DNA of 43,137 nucleotides from Microbacteriaceae bacterium. GTDB taxonomy: Bacteria > Actinomycetota > Actinomycetes > Actinomycetales > Microbacteriaceae. The notes under the pieces are model-generated. The model made no database searches. It saw only the letters and a program-made list of their open reading frames with translations, and had not been told where the DNA came from. The translations under genes and the position numbers were made by a program. The stretch covers positions 1 to 43,137 of the forward strand of contig JAODAT010000123.1 of NCBI GenBank assembly GCA_025463565.1, given 5' to 3'. Below, piece by piece: positions 35,613-42,364 of the stretch (position 1 is the first letter of the stretch; the number at the start of each line of letters is the position of its first letter).

Positions 35613-35679
35613 GCGGGTCGAGCTTGTCGAGACCTCACCGACGCGATTCGCAGGTGAGGTCTCGACAAGCTCGACCCGC
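35613..35679 (+). repeat. Perfect 27-base inverted repeat, probable transcript-end hairpin
   Basis: Arms 35613-35639 and 35653-35679 are exact complements around a 13-base loop. The second arm begins GGTGAGGTCTCGACAAGC. It starts one base past the HEAT gene stop and is followed by CTTTGTT. It is two opposed copies of the dispersed 27-base repeat and may also act as a terminator. Confidence 0.85.
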
Positions 35680-35699
35680 TTTGTTGATACGTTGACCGC

Positions 35700-36239
35700 A
35701 TGGAGACGAACAGCAGGCAGGCAGCGATCGACGCGGGCGAGGAGCTGCTCGCGATCCTTCGCCGGCACATCGATGAGGTCGCGGCGAGCGACGAATCGGA
35801 GGATGTCGACAGCCGTCTCTGGGAAGCCGTCGCCACCTACGGTGACGCCCTCGATGAGCTCTACGAGGACGACGACGACGAGGACGACTCGCCAGAGCCG
35901 GACGAGATCACCTTCACCGTCCGCACCCGCTATGACTACACGGTGGTCGACGAGAAGGCGTTCCTGTCGGCCGGCAAGGGCGTCGGCCAGGCCGTCTACG
36001 ACCTGCTGGAGAGATCCGGCAAGACCGTCCCCGCACTCGACGTGTCGAGCCTTGAGGCCGGCAGCGGCCTGGTGACGGTGCACGTCAACGGCGCGCCGCT
36101 GGATGCCGCCGACTTCGACGACGCGGACGAAACGACCGACCTGCTGCTGGTCGACCCGAAGGAGACACTCGCCTGGGTGCTCACCGAGCCGGTCTATGGC
36201 TCACGTGCTGAAGCGGAAGCCGCCGCGAAGAAGAACTGA
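35700..36239 (+). CDS. Acidic protein of unknown function
   Basis: 179 residues, strongly acidic. It has a helical N-terminal region, an Asp/Glu run (YEDDDDEDDSPEPDE, ~57-71), then an alpha/beta region (EITFTVRTRYDYTVVDEKAF to LAWVLTEPVYGSRAEA). No signal peptide or membrane segment. I recognise no family. ATG 35701 or one base earlier in frame is clear from the compact open frame. It stands alone between the inverted repeat and a convergent gene. Confidence 0.7.
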   Translation: METNSRQAAIDAGEELLAILRRHIDEVAASDESEDVDSRLWEAVATYGDALDELYEDDDDEDDSPEPDEITFTVRTRYDYTVVDEKAFLSAGKGVGQAVYDLLERSGKTVPALDVSSLEAGSGLVTVHVNGAPLDAADFDDADETTDLLLVDPKETLAWVLTEPVYGSRAEAEAAAKKN

Positions 36240-36263
36240 CGCGAGCCGAGGCTGCCAGACAAA

Positions 36264-36563
36264 TCAGACGATGATGTCGACGGCCGACCGACTCGCGAAG
36301 TACGGCTTGATCACCGCGACCACCTTCTGGTGCTCCGGGTGCGTGATGTAGGTGCGCAGGGCATCCTCGTCGGCATAGTCGCCGATGAGCACGAGATCCC
36401 AGTTGCCGTCGATTGCGACCGCGTTGGACGCGACGTTGAGGGTGATGATCTCGGGGATGAGCGCCGGAAGCGACATCAGCTGGCCCACGATGAAGGCGGA
36501 GGCTTCGGCCTTCTTCGCCGGGTCCTGCTCGTGCAGGGTCCATGAGACGACGTGATGGATCAT
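36264..36563 (-). CDS. Dabb (stress-responsive alpha/beta barrel) family protein
   Basis: 99 residues starting MIHHVVSWTLHEQDP, the typical Dabb domain pattern, and containing GNWDLVLIGDYADEDALRTY and HPEHQKVV. Dabb proteins form small dimeric ferredoxin-like barrels; no activity is established for this kind. Its ATG overlaps the glutaredoxin stop (ATGA), so the two are translated together. Confidence 0.87.
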   Translation of the reverse strand: MIHHVVSWTLHEQDPAKKAEASAFIVGQLMSLPALIPEIITLNVASNAVAIDGNWDLVLIGDYADEDALRTYITHPEHQKVVAVIKPYFASRSAVDIIV

Positions 36564-36802
36564 GATGCGGCCTCCAGGGCGGATCGAAGGCGCGACGGAT
36601 CGACGCGCCAGATGGTGTGAACCTTGCCGTCGATCAGCACGACCGGCACCTCTTCCGCGTACTCGGCCATGAGATCCGCGTCGTCCATGATGGACAGCTC
36701 GGTCACGGCGAGGCCGAACTCCCCGGCGATGCCCGTGAGCATTGCACGCGCGTCATCACAAAGATGACAGTCGGGTTTGCTGATCAGCGTGACCGAGGCC
36801 AT
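36560..36802 (-). CDS. Glutaredoxin-like thiol protein (DUF836 type)
   Basis: 80 residues with a thioredoxin fold and C12-H-L-C15 active site (LISKPDCHLCDDAR), followed by VPVVLIDGKVHTIWRVD. Likely a small thiol-disulfide oxidoreductase. ATG 36802 is the start; the longer frame upstream runs through the bS22 gene and is spurious. Seventeen bases separate it from the ribosomal-protein stop. Confidence 0.87.
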   Translation of the reverse strand: MASVTLISKPDCHLCDDARAMLTGIAGEFGLAVTELSIMDDADLMAEYAEEVPVVLIDGKVHTIWRVDPSRLRSALEAAS

Positions 36803-36819
36803 AAAGCAGAGGGAAGGAT

Positions 36820-36918
36820 CTACTTCTTGTTGCGACGCTGGTGACGCGTCTTGCGCAGCAGCTTGCGGTGCTTCTTCTTTGCCATGCGCTTGCGGCGCTT
36901 CTTGATTACGGAGCCCAT
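36820..36918 (-). CDS. bS22-like ribosomal protein (AURKAIP1/COX24 domain)
   Basis: 32 residues and extremely basic: [20 protein letters not shown], then a similar Arg/Lys tail ending RRNKK. It matches the small actinobacterial protein with the AURKAIP1/COX24 domain, identified in mycobacterial ribosomes as an extra small-subunit protein (bS22). It is too short for ordinary gene finders. The order proC, BldC-like, bS22 parallels M. tuberculosis Rv0500, Rv0500A and Rv0500B, which strongly supports the call. A purine-rich AGAGG lies before the ATG. Confidence 0.92.
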   Translation of the reverse strand: MGSVIKKRRKRMAKKKHRKLLRKTRHQRRNKK

Positions 36919-37001
36919 AACGACCTCTACTGTTCTTGACGGACCAACCGGGTCCGATCAGAACCGCGGAAAATGACAACTTGCCTATCTTAGCCGATAC
37001 C

Positions 37002-37132
37002 GCGGGTCGAGCTTGCGCGCTGGAGCTTTGGCGGCTACGCAGTAGCCGTGCGACGCCAGCGCCGACGCAGCTTGCTTCGTCGGTTGTCGGCTTGGGTTTG
37101 TCGTAAGTGAGGTTTCGACAAGCTCAACCCGC
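37002..37132. repeat. Opposed partial copies of the 27-base repeat, bldC-bS22 spacer
   Basis: GCGGGTCGAGCTTG (37002-37015) faces a 24-of-27 copy at 37106-37132. A GGCTAC/GTAGCC mini-hairpin lies between. The element lengthens the otherwise short spacer between the bldC-like and bS22 genes (36919-37138); I see no gene in that spacer. Confidence 0.7.
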
Positions 37133-37138
37133 TCAAGC

Positions 37139-37333
37139 TCAGGCGGTATCGGCGACGTGCGAGTCGATCGCGGCCTCGACTGCGGACTCCGGTACGCGAA
37201 ACGAGCGGCCGAATCGGATGGCCGGCAGGTCGCCCGAGTGCACCAGGCGATACACGGTCATCTTGGACACCCGCATCATGTCGGCCACTTCGGCGACGGT
37301 GAGAAAGCGCACCTCGGAGAGATCGCGTGCCAT
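37139..37333 (-). CDS. BldC-like excisionase-fold DNA-binding protein
   Basis: 64 residues comprising one MerR/excisionase-type winged helix: RFLTVAEVADMMRVSKMTVY and GDLPAIRFGRSFRVPESAV. It is closely similar to Streptomyces BldC and mycobacterial Rv0500A, which bind DNA cooperatively as head-to-tail oligomers. Regulon here unknown. ATG 37333 follows GGGAGGGG. That ribosome site lies within or next to the 3' arm of an inverted repeat (37334-37397), suggesting control of its translation. Confidence 0.92.
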   Translation of the reverse strand: MARDLSEVRFLTVAEVADMMRVSKMTVYRLVHSGDLPAIRFGRSFRVPESAVEAAIDSHVADTA

Positions 37334-37397
37334 CAGTACCCCTCCCGCCGTGTGACTGGTGTTACTCGTGTGCTGAATGGTAACTGTAGGGGTACTG
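37334..37397 (-). promoter_or_regulatory. Inverted repeat that can cover the bldC-like ribosome site
   Basis: On the minus strand CAGTACCCCT (37397-37388) is followed 44 bases later by its exact complement AGGGGTACTG (37343-37334), which ends directly before the ATG and includes part of the GGGAGGGG ribosome site. Depending on the transcription start, it is either an RNA hairpin or a DNA dyad flanking the promoter. Confidence 0.55.
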
Positions 37398-37416
37398 GGT
37401 GCTGCCGGGCAACCGG

Positions 37417-37893
37417 CTATTTTTCCTCGTGCCCGGTGAAACGGCTCTTCAGCGGCTCGATGGCACCCTGGATGCGCTTCGACGCCCCGAAGGCGGCCGT
37501 CGCGGCCGCGCGTCCGACCGCGTTTCCGGCCTTGCCGGGTTCGGGCAGGGGCATGCCCGACCAGGCGGCGAAGACGGCCGAACCGGCGACATCCGCGCTG
37601 GTGTCGAAGTCGGCGCTGAGGAACGGGATGAGCCAGTCTTCGAGGATCTCGAGCGGGCTGGTGTCGATGCAGTAGAAGCGGTGCTGGCCCTCTTCTCGCA
37701 CGGTGACCAGACCCTGGTCGCGCAGCACCTTGAGGTGCTTGGAGACGGTGGGCTGGCTGAGCCCGAGCTTCTCGACCATCTCCCCGACGCTGATCTCGCC
37801 GCTCTCGGAGTCGTGCGACACGTACCGGTCGAGCAGCACCTGCAGCAGGTCGCGGCGGGTGGGGTCTGCGACCACGTCAAAGATGTCAGCCAT
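37417..37893 (-). CDS. ArsR-type winged-helix transcriptional regulator
   Basis: 158 residues. N-terminal ArsR fold: DVVADPTRRDLLQVLLDR, recognition region EKLGLSQPTVSKHLKVLRDQ, and wing VTVREEGQHRFYCID. No CxC or other metal-binding cysteine cluster is seen (the only Cys is in RFYCID), so metal sensing is unlikely. The C-terminal ~60 residues are Ala-rich and of unknown role. It starts 9 bases after the proC stop and is probably co-transcribed with it. Confidence 0.9.
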   Translation of the reverse strand: MADIFDVVADPTRRDLLQVLLDRYVSHDSESGEISVGEMVEKLGLSQPTVSKHLKVLRDQGLVTVREEGQHRFYCIDTSPLEILEDWLIPFLSADFDTSADVAGSAVFAAWSGMPLPEPGKAGNAVGRAAATAAFGASKRIQGAIEPLKSRFTGHEEK

Positions 37894-37902
37894 AAGTGAA
37901 GG

Positions 37903-38718
37903 TTATCCGGCTGCCAGTTCCTTTGCCCGTGCAAGTGCTGAGGCGGTGGCCCGGTCGAACAGGGCGGAGAGGTCGGCTTTCTCGAGTTCCGCGATGGCGC
38001 GCTCGGTGGTGCCGTGCGGGCTGGTCACACGGCGACGAAGTTCACCCGGCTCGACGCCGGAGGAGACGAGCAGCTCGGATGCGCCCACGAACGTTCCGTC
38101 GACCATGATGCGGGCCTGCTCGGGCGTGAAACCCATACCGATCGCCGTCTGGGTGAGCTGCTCGATCAGGTAGAAGACGTAGGCCGGGCCGGAGCCCGAG
38201 ATGGTGCTCAGGGCGTCGATCTGGGATTCCGGGATTTCGAGCACCGTTCCCACCGTCTCGAACAGCGCGCGCACGACCGTGAGATCCGTCGCTCGCGAGC
38301 CGGCGCTGATGCCGGTCACTCCTCGCCCGATCACGGAGGGTGTGTTCGGCATCGCCCGCACCACCACGCCGGGCACGATCGCCTCCATGGTTTCGGTGGT
38401 CACCGCGGCGGCAACGCTGACGATGATGGTCGACGGGTCGAGGGCCGGAACGATCTCGCGCAACAGGTCGGGCACCATGCCCGGCTTCACGCCGATGATC
38501 ACGATGCCGGCGCCGGTGACCGCGGTGACGTTCGCCGCGGGATCGGTCTGCGTGGACCACGACTCGACGGCATCGCTTCTGAGCGGCGCGGCCTTCGCCT
38601 CGGTGCGGTTGGTGACGCGGATGCCGGCCACATCGACATCCGGACCCAGAAGTCCCGAGAGGATCGCACCGCCCATCGAGCCGGCGCCGAGGATTGCAAT
38701 CACTGGAAGGCTGCTCAT
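37903..38718 (-). CDS. proC: Pyrroline-5-carboxylate reductase
   Basis: 271-residue NAD(P)H enzyme for the last step of proline synthesis. The N-terminal Rossmann motif is AILGAGSMGGAIL. The C-terminal signature has ALSTISGSGPAYVFYLIEQL and VTSPHGTTERAIAELEKADL. Full length. First gene of the conserved proC-arsR-bldC-like-bS22 run; divergent from the cation exporter across 22 bases. Confidence 0.95.
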   Translation of the reverse strand: MSSLPVIAILGAGSMGGAILSGLLGPDVDVAGIRVTNRTEAKAAPLRSDAVESWSTQTDPAANVTAVTGAGIVIIGVKPGMVPDLLREIVPALDPSTIIVSVAAAVTTETMEAIVPGVVVRAMPNTPSVIGRGVTGISAGSRATDLTVVRALFETVGTVLEIPESQIDALSTISGSGPAYVFYLIEQLTQTAIGMGFTPEQARIMVDGTFVGASELLVSSGVEPGELRRRVTSPHGTTERAIAELEKADLSALFDRATASALARAKELAAG

Positions 38719-38740
38719 GTGCTCATCCTAGGATTGGGCC

Positions 38741-39703
38741 ATGAGCACTCAGGGCAGCAACCGGGCGATCGTCGCGGCGATGCTCGCCAATCTCGGCATC
38801 GCGGTGGCCAAGTTCGTGGCGTTCTTCTTCTCCGGCTCGAGCTCGATGCTCGGTGAGGGCGTGCACTCGCTGGCCGACACCGGCAACCAGATTCTTCTGC
38901 TGCGCGGCGGTGCGGTGTCACGCAAGGCGGCCGACACCGACCATCCGTTCGGGTATGGCCGCGAGCGCTACGTGTACGCGTTCGTCGTGTCGATCATCCT
39001 GTTCAGCATCGGCGGGGTCTTCTCCATCTACGAGGGCATCTCGAAGATCCGGGCGCCGCACGCGCTCGAGACGCCGTGGCTGCCGATCGCTGTGCTCGTG
39101 GTTGCGATGGTGCTCGAGAGCCTCTCGTTGCGCACCGGCATCAAGGAGTCGAACCACGTGCGCGGCTCGCAGGGCTGGATCTCGTTCATCCGTCACGCGA
39201 AGGCGCCCGAGCTGCCGATCGTGCTGCTTGAGGATGTGGCAGCGCTCACCGGCCTGGTGCTCGCGTTCCTGGGTGTGGGGCTGACGATCATCACCGGCAA
39301 CGGGGTATTCGACGGCATCGGCACCCTCTGCATCGGCGTACTGCTGGTGCTCGTGGCGATCGTGCTCGGCATCGAGACGAAGAGCCTGCTCGTGGGCGAG
39401 GGCGCGTCGGCGGCCGACACCGTCAAGATCCGCGACGCGATCAACGCCGATAAAGAGGTGGAGGCGCTCATCCACATGAAAACCCTCTACCTCGGACCCG
39501 ACGAGCTGCTGGTGGCGGCAAAGGTGGCCTTCGCCGCAAAGATGCGGTTGTCGGATGTCGCCTCCGCGATCAACGCGCTGGAGGCCCGAGTGCGCGAGGC
39601 CGTTCCCATCGCCCGCACCATCTACATCGAGCCCGACATCTACTCCCCGCCGAACGCCGACAACCCGCCGACCGAGTCGATCGTAATTCGCGCTGCGGAC
39701 TGA
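38741..39703 (+). CDS. Cation diffusion facilitator (CDF) family transporter
   Basis: 320 residues, about six membrane helices in the first ~215 residues, then a cytoplasmic alpha/beta domain. Metal-site features: GEGVHSLADTGNQ in helix 2 and HPFGYGRERYVYAF after it. It belongs to the CDF group with a KxxADxxHPFGYG motif, likely exporting Zn2+, Fe2+ or Mn2+ against protons; the metal cannot be read from sequence. Single gene; a long hairpin (39730-39788) follows its stop. Confidence 0.9.
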   Translation: MSTQGSNRAIVAAMLANLGIAVAKFVAFFFSGSSSMLGEGVHSLADTGNQILLLRGGAVSRKAADTDHPFGYGRERYVYAFVVSIILFSIGGVFSIYEGISKIRAPHALETPWLPIAVLVVAMVLESLSLRTGIKESNHVRGSQGWISFIRHAKAPELPIVLLEDVAALTGLVLAFLGVGLTIITGNGVFDGIGTLCIGVLLVLVAIVLGIETKSLLVGEGASAADTVKIRDAINADKEVEALIHMKTLYLGPDELLVAAKVAFAAKMRLSDVASAINALEARVREAVPIARTIYIEPDIYSPPNADNPPTESIVIRAAD

Positions 39704-39729
39704 CTCACGCGCTAACGCACCAAGCCGCC

Positions 39730-39788
39730 TCGAGAGTGCAGTTATGGTGACTTATGCCATGCCAAAGTGGCCACAACTGCACTCTCGA
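39730..39788. repeat. Long imperfect inverted repeat after the CDF gene
   Basis: 24-base arms (39730-39753 and 39765-39788) match at 21 of 24 positions around an 11-base loop. The first arm begins TCGAGAGTGCAGTT. It lies 26 bases after the CDF stop in a convergent gap and may serve both strands. Confidence 0.75.
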
Positions 39789-39861
39789 CGATGTCGCGCC
39801 GAATGCGCCCGATTCGACGAGATCGGCCCGCTTCGGCGGGCTCGGCGAGCGGTTGCTCATC

Positions 39862-39888
39862 GGTGAGGTCTCGACACGCTCGACCCGC
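39862..39888. repeat. Copy of the 27-base dispersed repeat
   Basis: 26 of 27 bases match 35653-35679. It sits 14 bases past the tadA stop in the same convergent gap. Small GC hairpins (for example GCCCGC/GCGGGC) flank it. Confidence 0.75.
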
Positions 39889-39902
39889 TTTGCGGGCGAG
39901 CG

Positions 39903-40349
39903 CTAGCGCCCGAAGAACTCGCGCAACACCGCACCACACGTGTCGGCCTCGACGCCCGCGAAGACCTCCGCGCGGTGCGGCAGCCGGCGGTCGCGCAGGA
40001 TGTCGTAGACCGATCCCGCAGCGCCCGCCTTCTCGTCCCACGCCCCGAACACGACCGTCGGAATCCGGGCCGCGAGAATCGCCCCGGCACACATCGGGCA
40101 CGGCTCGAGGGTGACGACGAGCGTGCAGCCGGTCAGGTGCCAGTCGCCCGTGTGCTCCGCCGCGGCGCGCAGCGCGAGGATCTCGGCGTGAGCGGTCGGG
40201 TCCTGGCGCAATTCGCGCTCGTTGCGACCCAGCCCGATGAGCTCACCCGAAGCATCGAAAACCAGGGCCGCGACGGGAACGTCGCCGTGCGCGGCGGCGA
40301 GGCGGGCGCTCTCGAGTGCCTGCAGCATCCATTCGGAATACCGGGCCAT
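39903..40349 (-). CDS. tadA: tRNA-specific adenosine deaminase / nucleoside deaminase
   Basis: 148 residues of the cytidine-deaminase-like fold. The zinc and catalytic residues are H54-A-E56 and P-C84-P-M-C87. TadA converts A34 to inosine in tRNA-Arg(ACG); related guanine deaminases have a similar motif, but the length and LVVTLEPCPMCAGAI favour TadA. ATG 40349 follows GGGAGGTG. Divergent from upp across 32 bases. Confidence 0.92.
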   Translation of the reverse strand: MARYSEWMLQALESARLAAAHGDVPVAALVFDASGELIGLGRNERELRQDPTAHAEILALRAAAEHTGDWHLTGCTLVVTLEPCPMCAGAILAARIPTVVFGAWDEKAGAAGSVYDILRDRRLPHRAEVFAGVEADTCGAVLREFFGR

Positions 40350-40381
40350 CGCTCACCTCCCGCGTTCGATAGATTGACCCT

Positions 40382-41014
40382 ATGCGAGTCCACGTTGCCG
40401 ACCACCCGCTCGTCACCCACAAGCTCACGGTGCTACGCGACAAGAACACGCCGTCGCCCACCTTCCGCGCTCTCGCCGAAGAACTGGTGACGCTGCTCGC
40501 CTATGAGGCGACCCGGGATGTGCGCACCGAACCGGTCGACATCGTCACCCCGGTCGGACCCACGACCGGCCTCGCCATCAGCGAACCGCGTCCACTGGTC
40601 GTGCCGATTCTTCGCGCAGGGCTCGGGATGCTCGAGGGCATGGTCAAACTGGTTCCGACCGCCGAGGTGGGCTTTCTCGGAATGGTGCGCAACGAGGAGA
40701 CGCTGCAGCCCGACATCTACGCGGAGCGCTTGCCCGCCGACCTCTCCAACCGCCAGTGCTTCGTGCTCGACCCGATGCTCGCCACCGGCGGATCGCTCAT
40801 CGCCGCCATCACCTACCTGTTCGATCGCGGCGCCGTTGACGTCACCGCGATCTGCCTGATCGCCGCTCCGGAGGGCCTGGCGGCCGTCGAAATGGCGACA
40901 GTGGGCCGCGAAGTGCACATCGTCGTCGGCGCCCTCGACGAGAAGCTGAACGAGGTCGGGTACATCGTCCCCGGCCTCGGCGACGCCGGTGACCGCTTGT
41001 ACGGGACCGTCTAA
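40382..41014 (+). CDS. upp: Uracil phosphoribosyltransferase
   Basis: 210 residues, full length. It converts uracil and PRPP to UMP in pyrimidine salvage. The PRPP-binding motif is [14 protein letters not shown], and the C-terminal uracil-binding segment is [15 protein letters not shown]. Start ATG 40382 gives [15 protein letters not shown]. The promoter of the next unit overlaps its last codons. Confidence 0.96.
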   Translation: MRVHVADHPLVTHKLTVLRDKNTPSPTFRALAEELVTLLAYEATRDVRTEPVDIVTPVGPTTGLAISEPRPLVVPILRAGLGMLEGMVKLVPTAEVGFLGMVRNEETLQPDIYAERLPADLSNRQCFVLDPMLATGGSLIAAITYLFDRGAVDVTAICLIAAPEGLAAVEMATVGREVHIVVGALDEKLNEVGYIVPGLGDAGDRLYGTV

Positions 41015-41026
41015 TCCACGTATAGT
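40997..41026 (+). promoter_or_regulatory. Promoter of the leaderless leader ORF
   Basis: TTGTAC (40997-41002) and TATAGT (41021-41026) are separated by 18 bases. Six bases later comes the A of the ATG at 41033, the distance expected between a -10 box and the start of transcription. The message would then begin with the start codon. Confidence 0.7.
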
Positions 41027-41032
41027 TCTCCC

Positions 41033-41110
41033 ATGACTATGACGACGCCGCACCTGACCACCCTCGAGGTGTCTGGTTCCGCTGTCATGTGTTGTCGAAT
41101 GTGTGCCTAG
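41033..41110 (+). CDS. Cys-rich leader peptide, probably translated without a leader
   Basis: 25 codons, ending SAVMCCRMCA with cysteines 20, 21 and 24, then TAG. No ribosome-binding site is possible if transcription starts at the ATG, so it would be a leaderless ORF. Cys codons next to the stop resemble known actinobacterial cysteine-attenuation leaders upstream of sulfur genes. It stands 148 bases ahead of the winged-helix regulator. The stop codon lies in a short dyad (GCCTAGTAGGC). A regulatory, not structural, role is likely. Confidence 0.7.
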   Translation: MTMTTPHLTTLEVSGSAVMCCRMCA

Positions 41111-41258
41111 TAGGCGAAGTTCTGCCGGGTCCAACTAACGGACTCCAGGGTCTGCTCTCCTCATAACGGGAGCCTCCCACTACCGCACGCCCTGTTTCAT
41201 CCCGAAGGATCACACCCTCATCATTAGAGGCCCTTCACCTTTCCCAAGGAATTCGACC
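41111..41258 (+). promoter_or_regulatory. Structured leader RNA between the leader ORF and the winged-helix gene
   Basis: A stem at 41127-41145 (GGGTCC with GGACTC, one wobble) is followed by two short, mutually exclusive stems: CTCC/GGAG (41157-41172) and GGGA/TCCC (41168-41178). This is the kind of choice used in attenuation, but the stems are short and no clear T-tract terminator is seen. An AAGGA ribosome site lies 8 bases before 41259. Confidence 0.45.
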
Positions 41259-41969
41259 ATGTCACTCGCAACCCTCGATCTCGTCCGTCCCACCACCCAG
41301 GCCCCGCTGCACGTCGCGCCCGCGCCGGCCGCCACACCGGCCGCCGCACCGAAGATCCGCGCCGTGCCCACCGGCACCGAGGCCCGCGGCTTCGTGCTCT
41401 ACGTCGGAGTCGATGAGGCCAAGGCCCTGGCCGCCGGCACCAACCTCGGCGCCGTCGTCGAGGCGCTCAAGAAGCTCGCCGCCCAGCTCGTTCCCGACTC
41501 GGAGACCTACGCGGCCGTGGCCCTTGCGCCCGAGGGCGCCGGCGGCCGGGACGTGGATGTCGTGCGTCTCGCCCTGCAAGACCCGTCGGCCCTGGCCAAG
41601 CACCGCCAGGTCATCGAGCCGGAGCCGGCACCCCGCGCCGGCATCATCGTGGACCTCTCCCGCAAGCGCGTCACCCTCGACGAAGCGACCGCACCCCTCA
41701 CCTACAAGGAGTTCGAGCTGCTGCAGTACCTGGTGCTGCGCGAGGGTCGCACCATCGACCGCGCCGAGCTCATCTCGTCGCTCTGGTCGGTGGGCGACGA
41801 CGACGCCCCGAACGAGCGCACCATCGATGTTCACGTGCGGCGCCTCCGCTCCAAGCTAGGGGCGTACGAGGAGATCGTGCGCACCGTGCGCGGCGTCGGC
41901 TACCGCTTCGACCGACACGCAGACGTGTCGATCCGCCACACGACCACGCCGAGCCCCGACGTTTTCTAG
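41259..41969 (+). CDS. Orphan winged-helix (OmpR/PhoB C-terminal type) regulator
   Basis: 236 residues. The C-terminal ~90 residues are an OmpR-family DNA-binding domain (LTYKEFELLQYLVLREGRTI, DVHVRRLRSKLG and the terminal VRGVGYRFDRH). The N-terminal ~130 residues are not a normal receiver: no phospho-Asp signature is seen. It holds an Ala/Pro-rich start and a small alpha/beta stretch (GFVLYVGVDEAKALAAGTNL). No sensor kinase lies nearby. Its message carries the Cys-rich leader ORF, so the regulator itself may be under amino-acid control. Shares the bases CTAG with the convergent gene's stop. Confidence 0.85.
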   Translation: MSLATLDLVRPTTQAPLHVAPAPAATPAAAPKIRAVPTGTEARGFVLYVGVDEAKALAAGTNLGAVVEALKKLAAQLVPDSETYAAVALAPEGAGGRDVDVVRLALQDPSALAKHRQVIEPEPAPRAGIIVDLSRKRVTLDEATAPLTYKEFELLQYLVLREGRTIDRAELISSLWSVGDDDAPNERTIDVHVRRLRSKLGAYEEIVRTVRGVGYRFDRHADVSIRHTTTPSPDVF

Positions 41970-42343
41970 ACGGTCTTCGTTTCGCTCAGCACGCCCGCCG
42001 CGGTGAGCGCCGCCCCAACGCGCGCTGCCAGCTCGTCGAACACCGACGCGGTTCGCGTTGCCCCGATGAGCCCGCCCTTGAGTGCGCCGGCCGCGAGGTC
42101 CCGGCTCAGCCGCGCGACCACCCGACCGTTGTCATCGAAGAACTGCACGTCGAATCGCATGTGCATGCCCTTGCCGGCGAGCCCGCCGAGCAGCAGCGTG
42201 CGAGTGGCGCTGCCCCGGCTGGCGACCAGGCCCCCGTTCGGCGTGGCCTCCGCCGCGAATCCGTTCTGGCGCAGGATCTCGGCGAGCCGAGTGCGCGCAT
42301 CATCGAGACTGTCGGTGAGGAAGTAGTCGTAGGTGCCGGCCAT
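41966..42343 (-). CDS. Conserved-looking protein of unknown function
   Basis: 125 residues: MAGTYDYFLTDSLDDARTRL, then an alpha/beta middle (RTLLLGGLAGKGMHMRFDVQ) and FFDDNGRVVARLSRDLAAGALKGG. No signal peptide, and only weak hydrophobicity. I recognise no family. Its stop codon overlaps that of the convergent regulator (CTAG palindrome). Single gene or in a unit with the gene at 42365-42670 upstream on the same strand. Confidence 0.7.
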   Translation of the reverse strand: MAGTYDYFLTDSLDDARTRLAEILRQNGFAAEATPNGGLVASRGSATRTLLLGGLAGKGMHMRFDVQFFDDNGRVVARLSRDLAAGALKGGLIGATRTASVFDELAARVGAALTAAGVLSETKTV

Positions 42344-42364
42344 GCTCCCATTGTCCGGTCGGCG

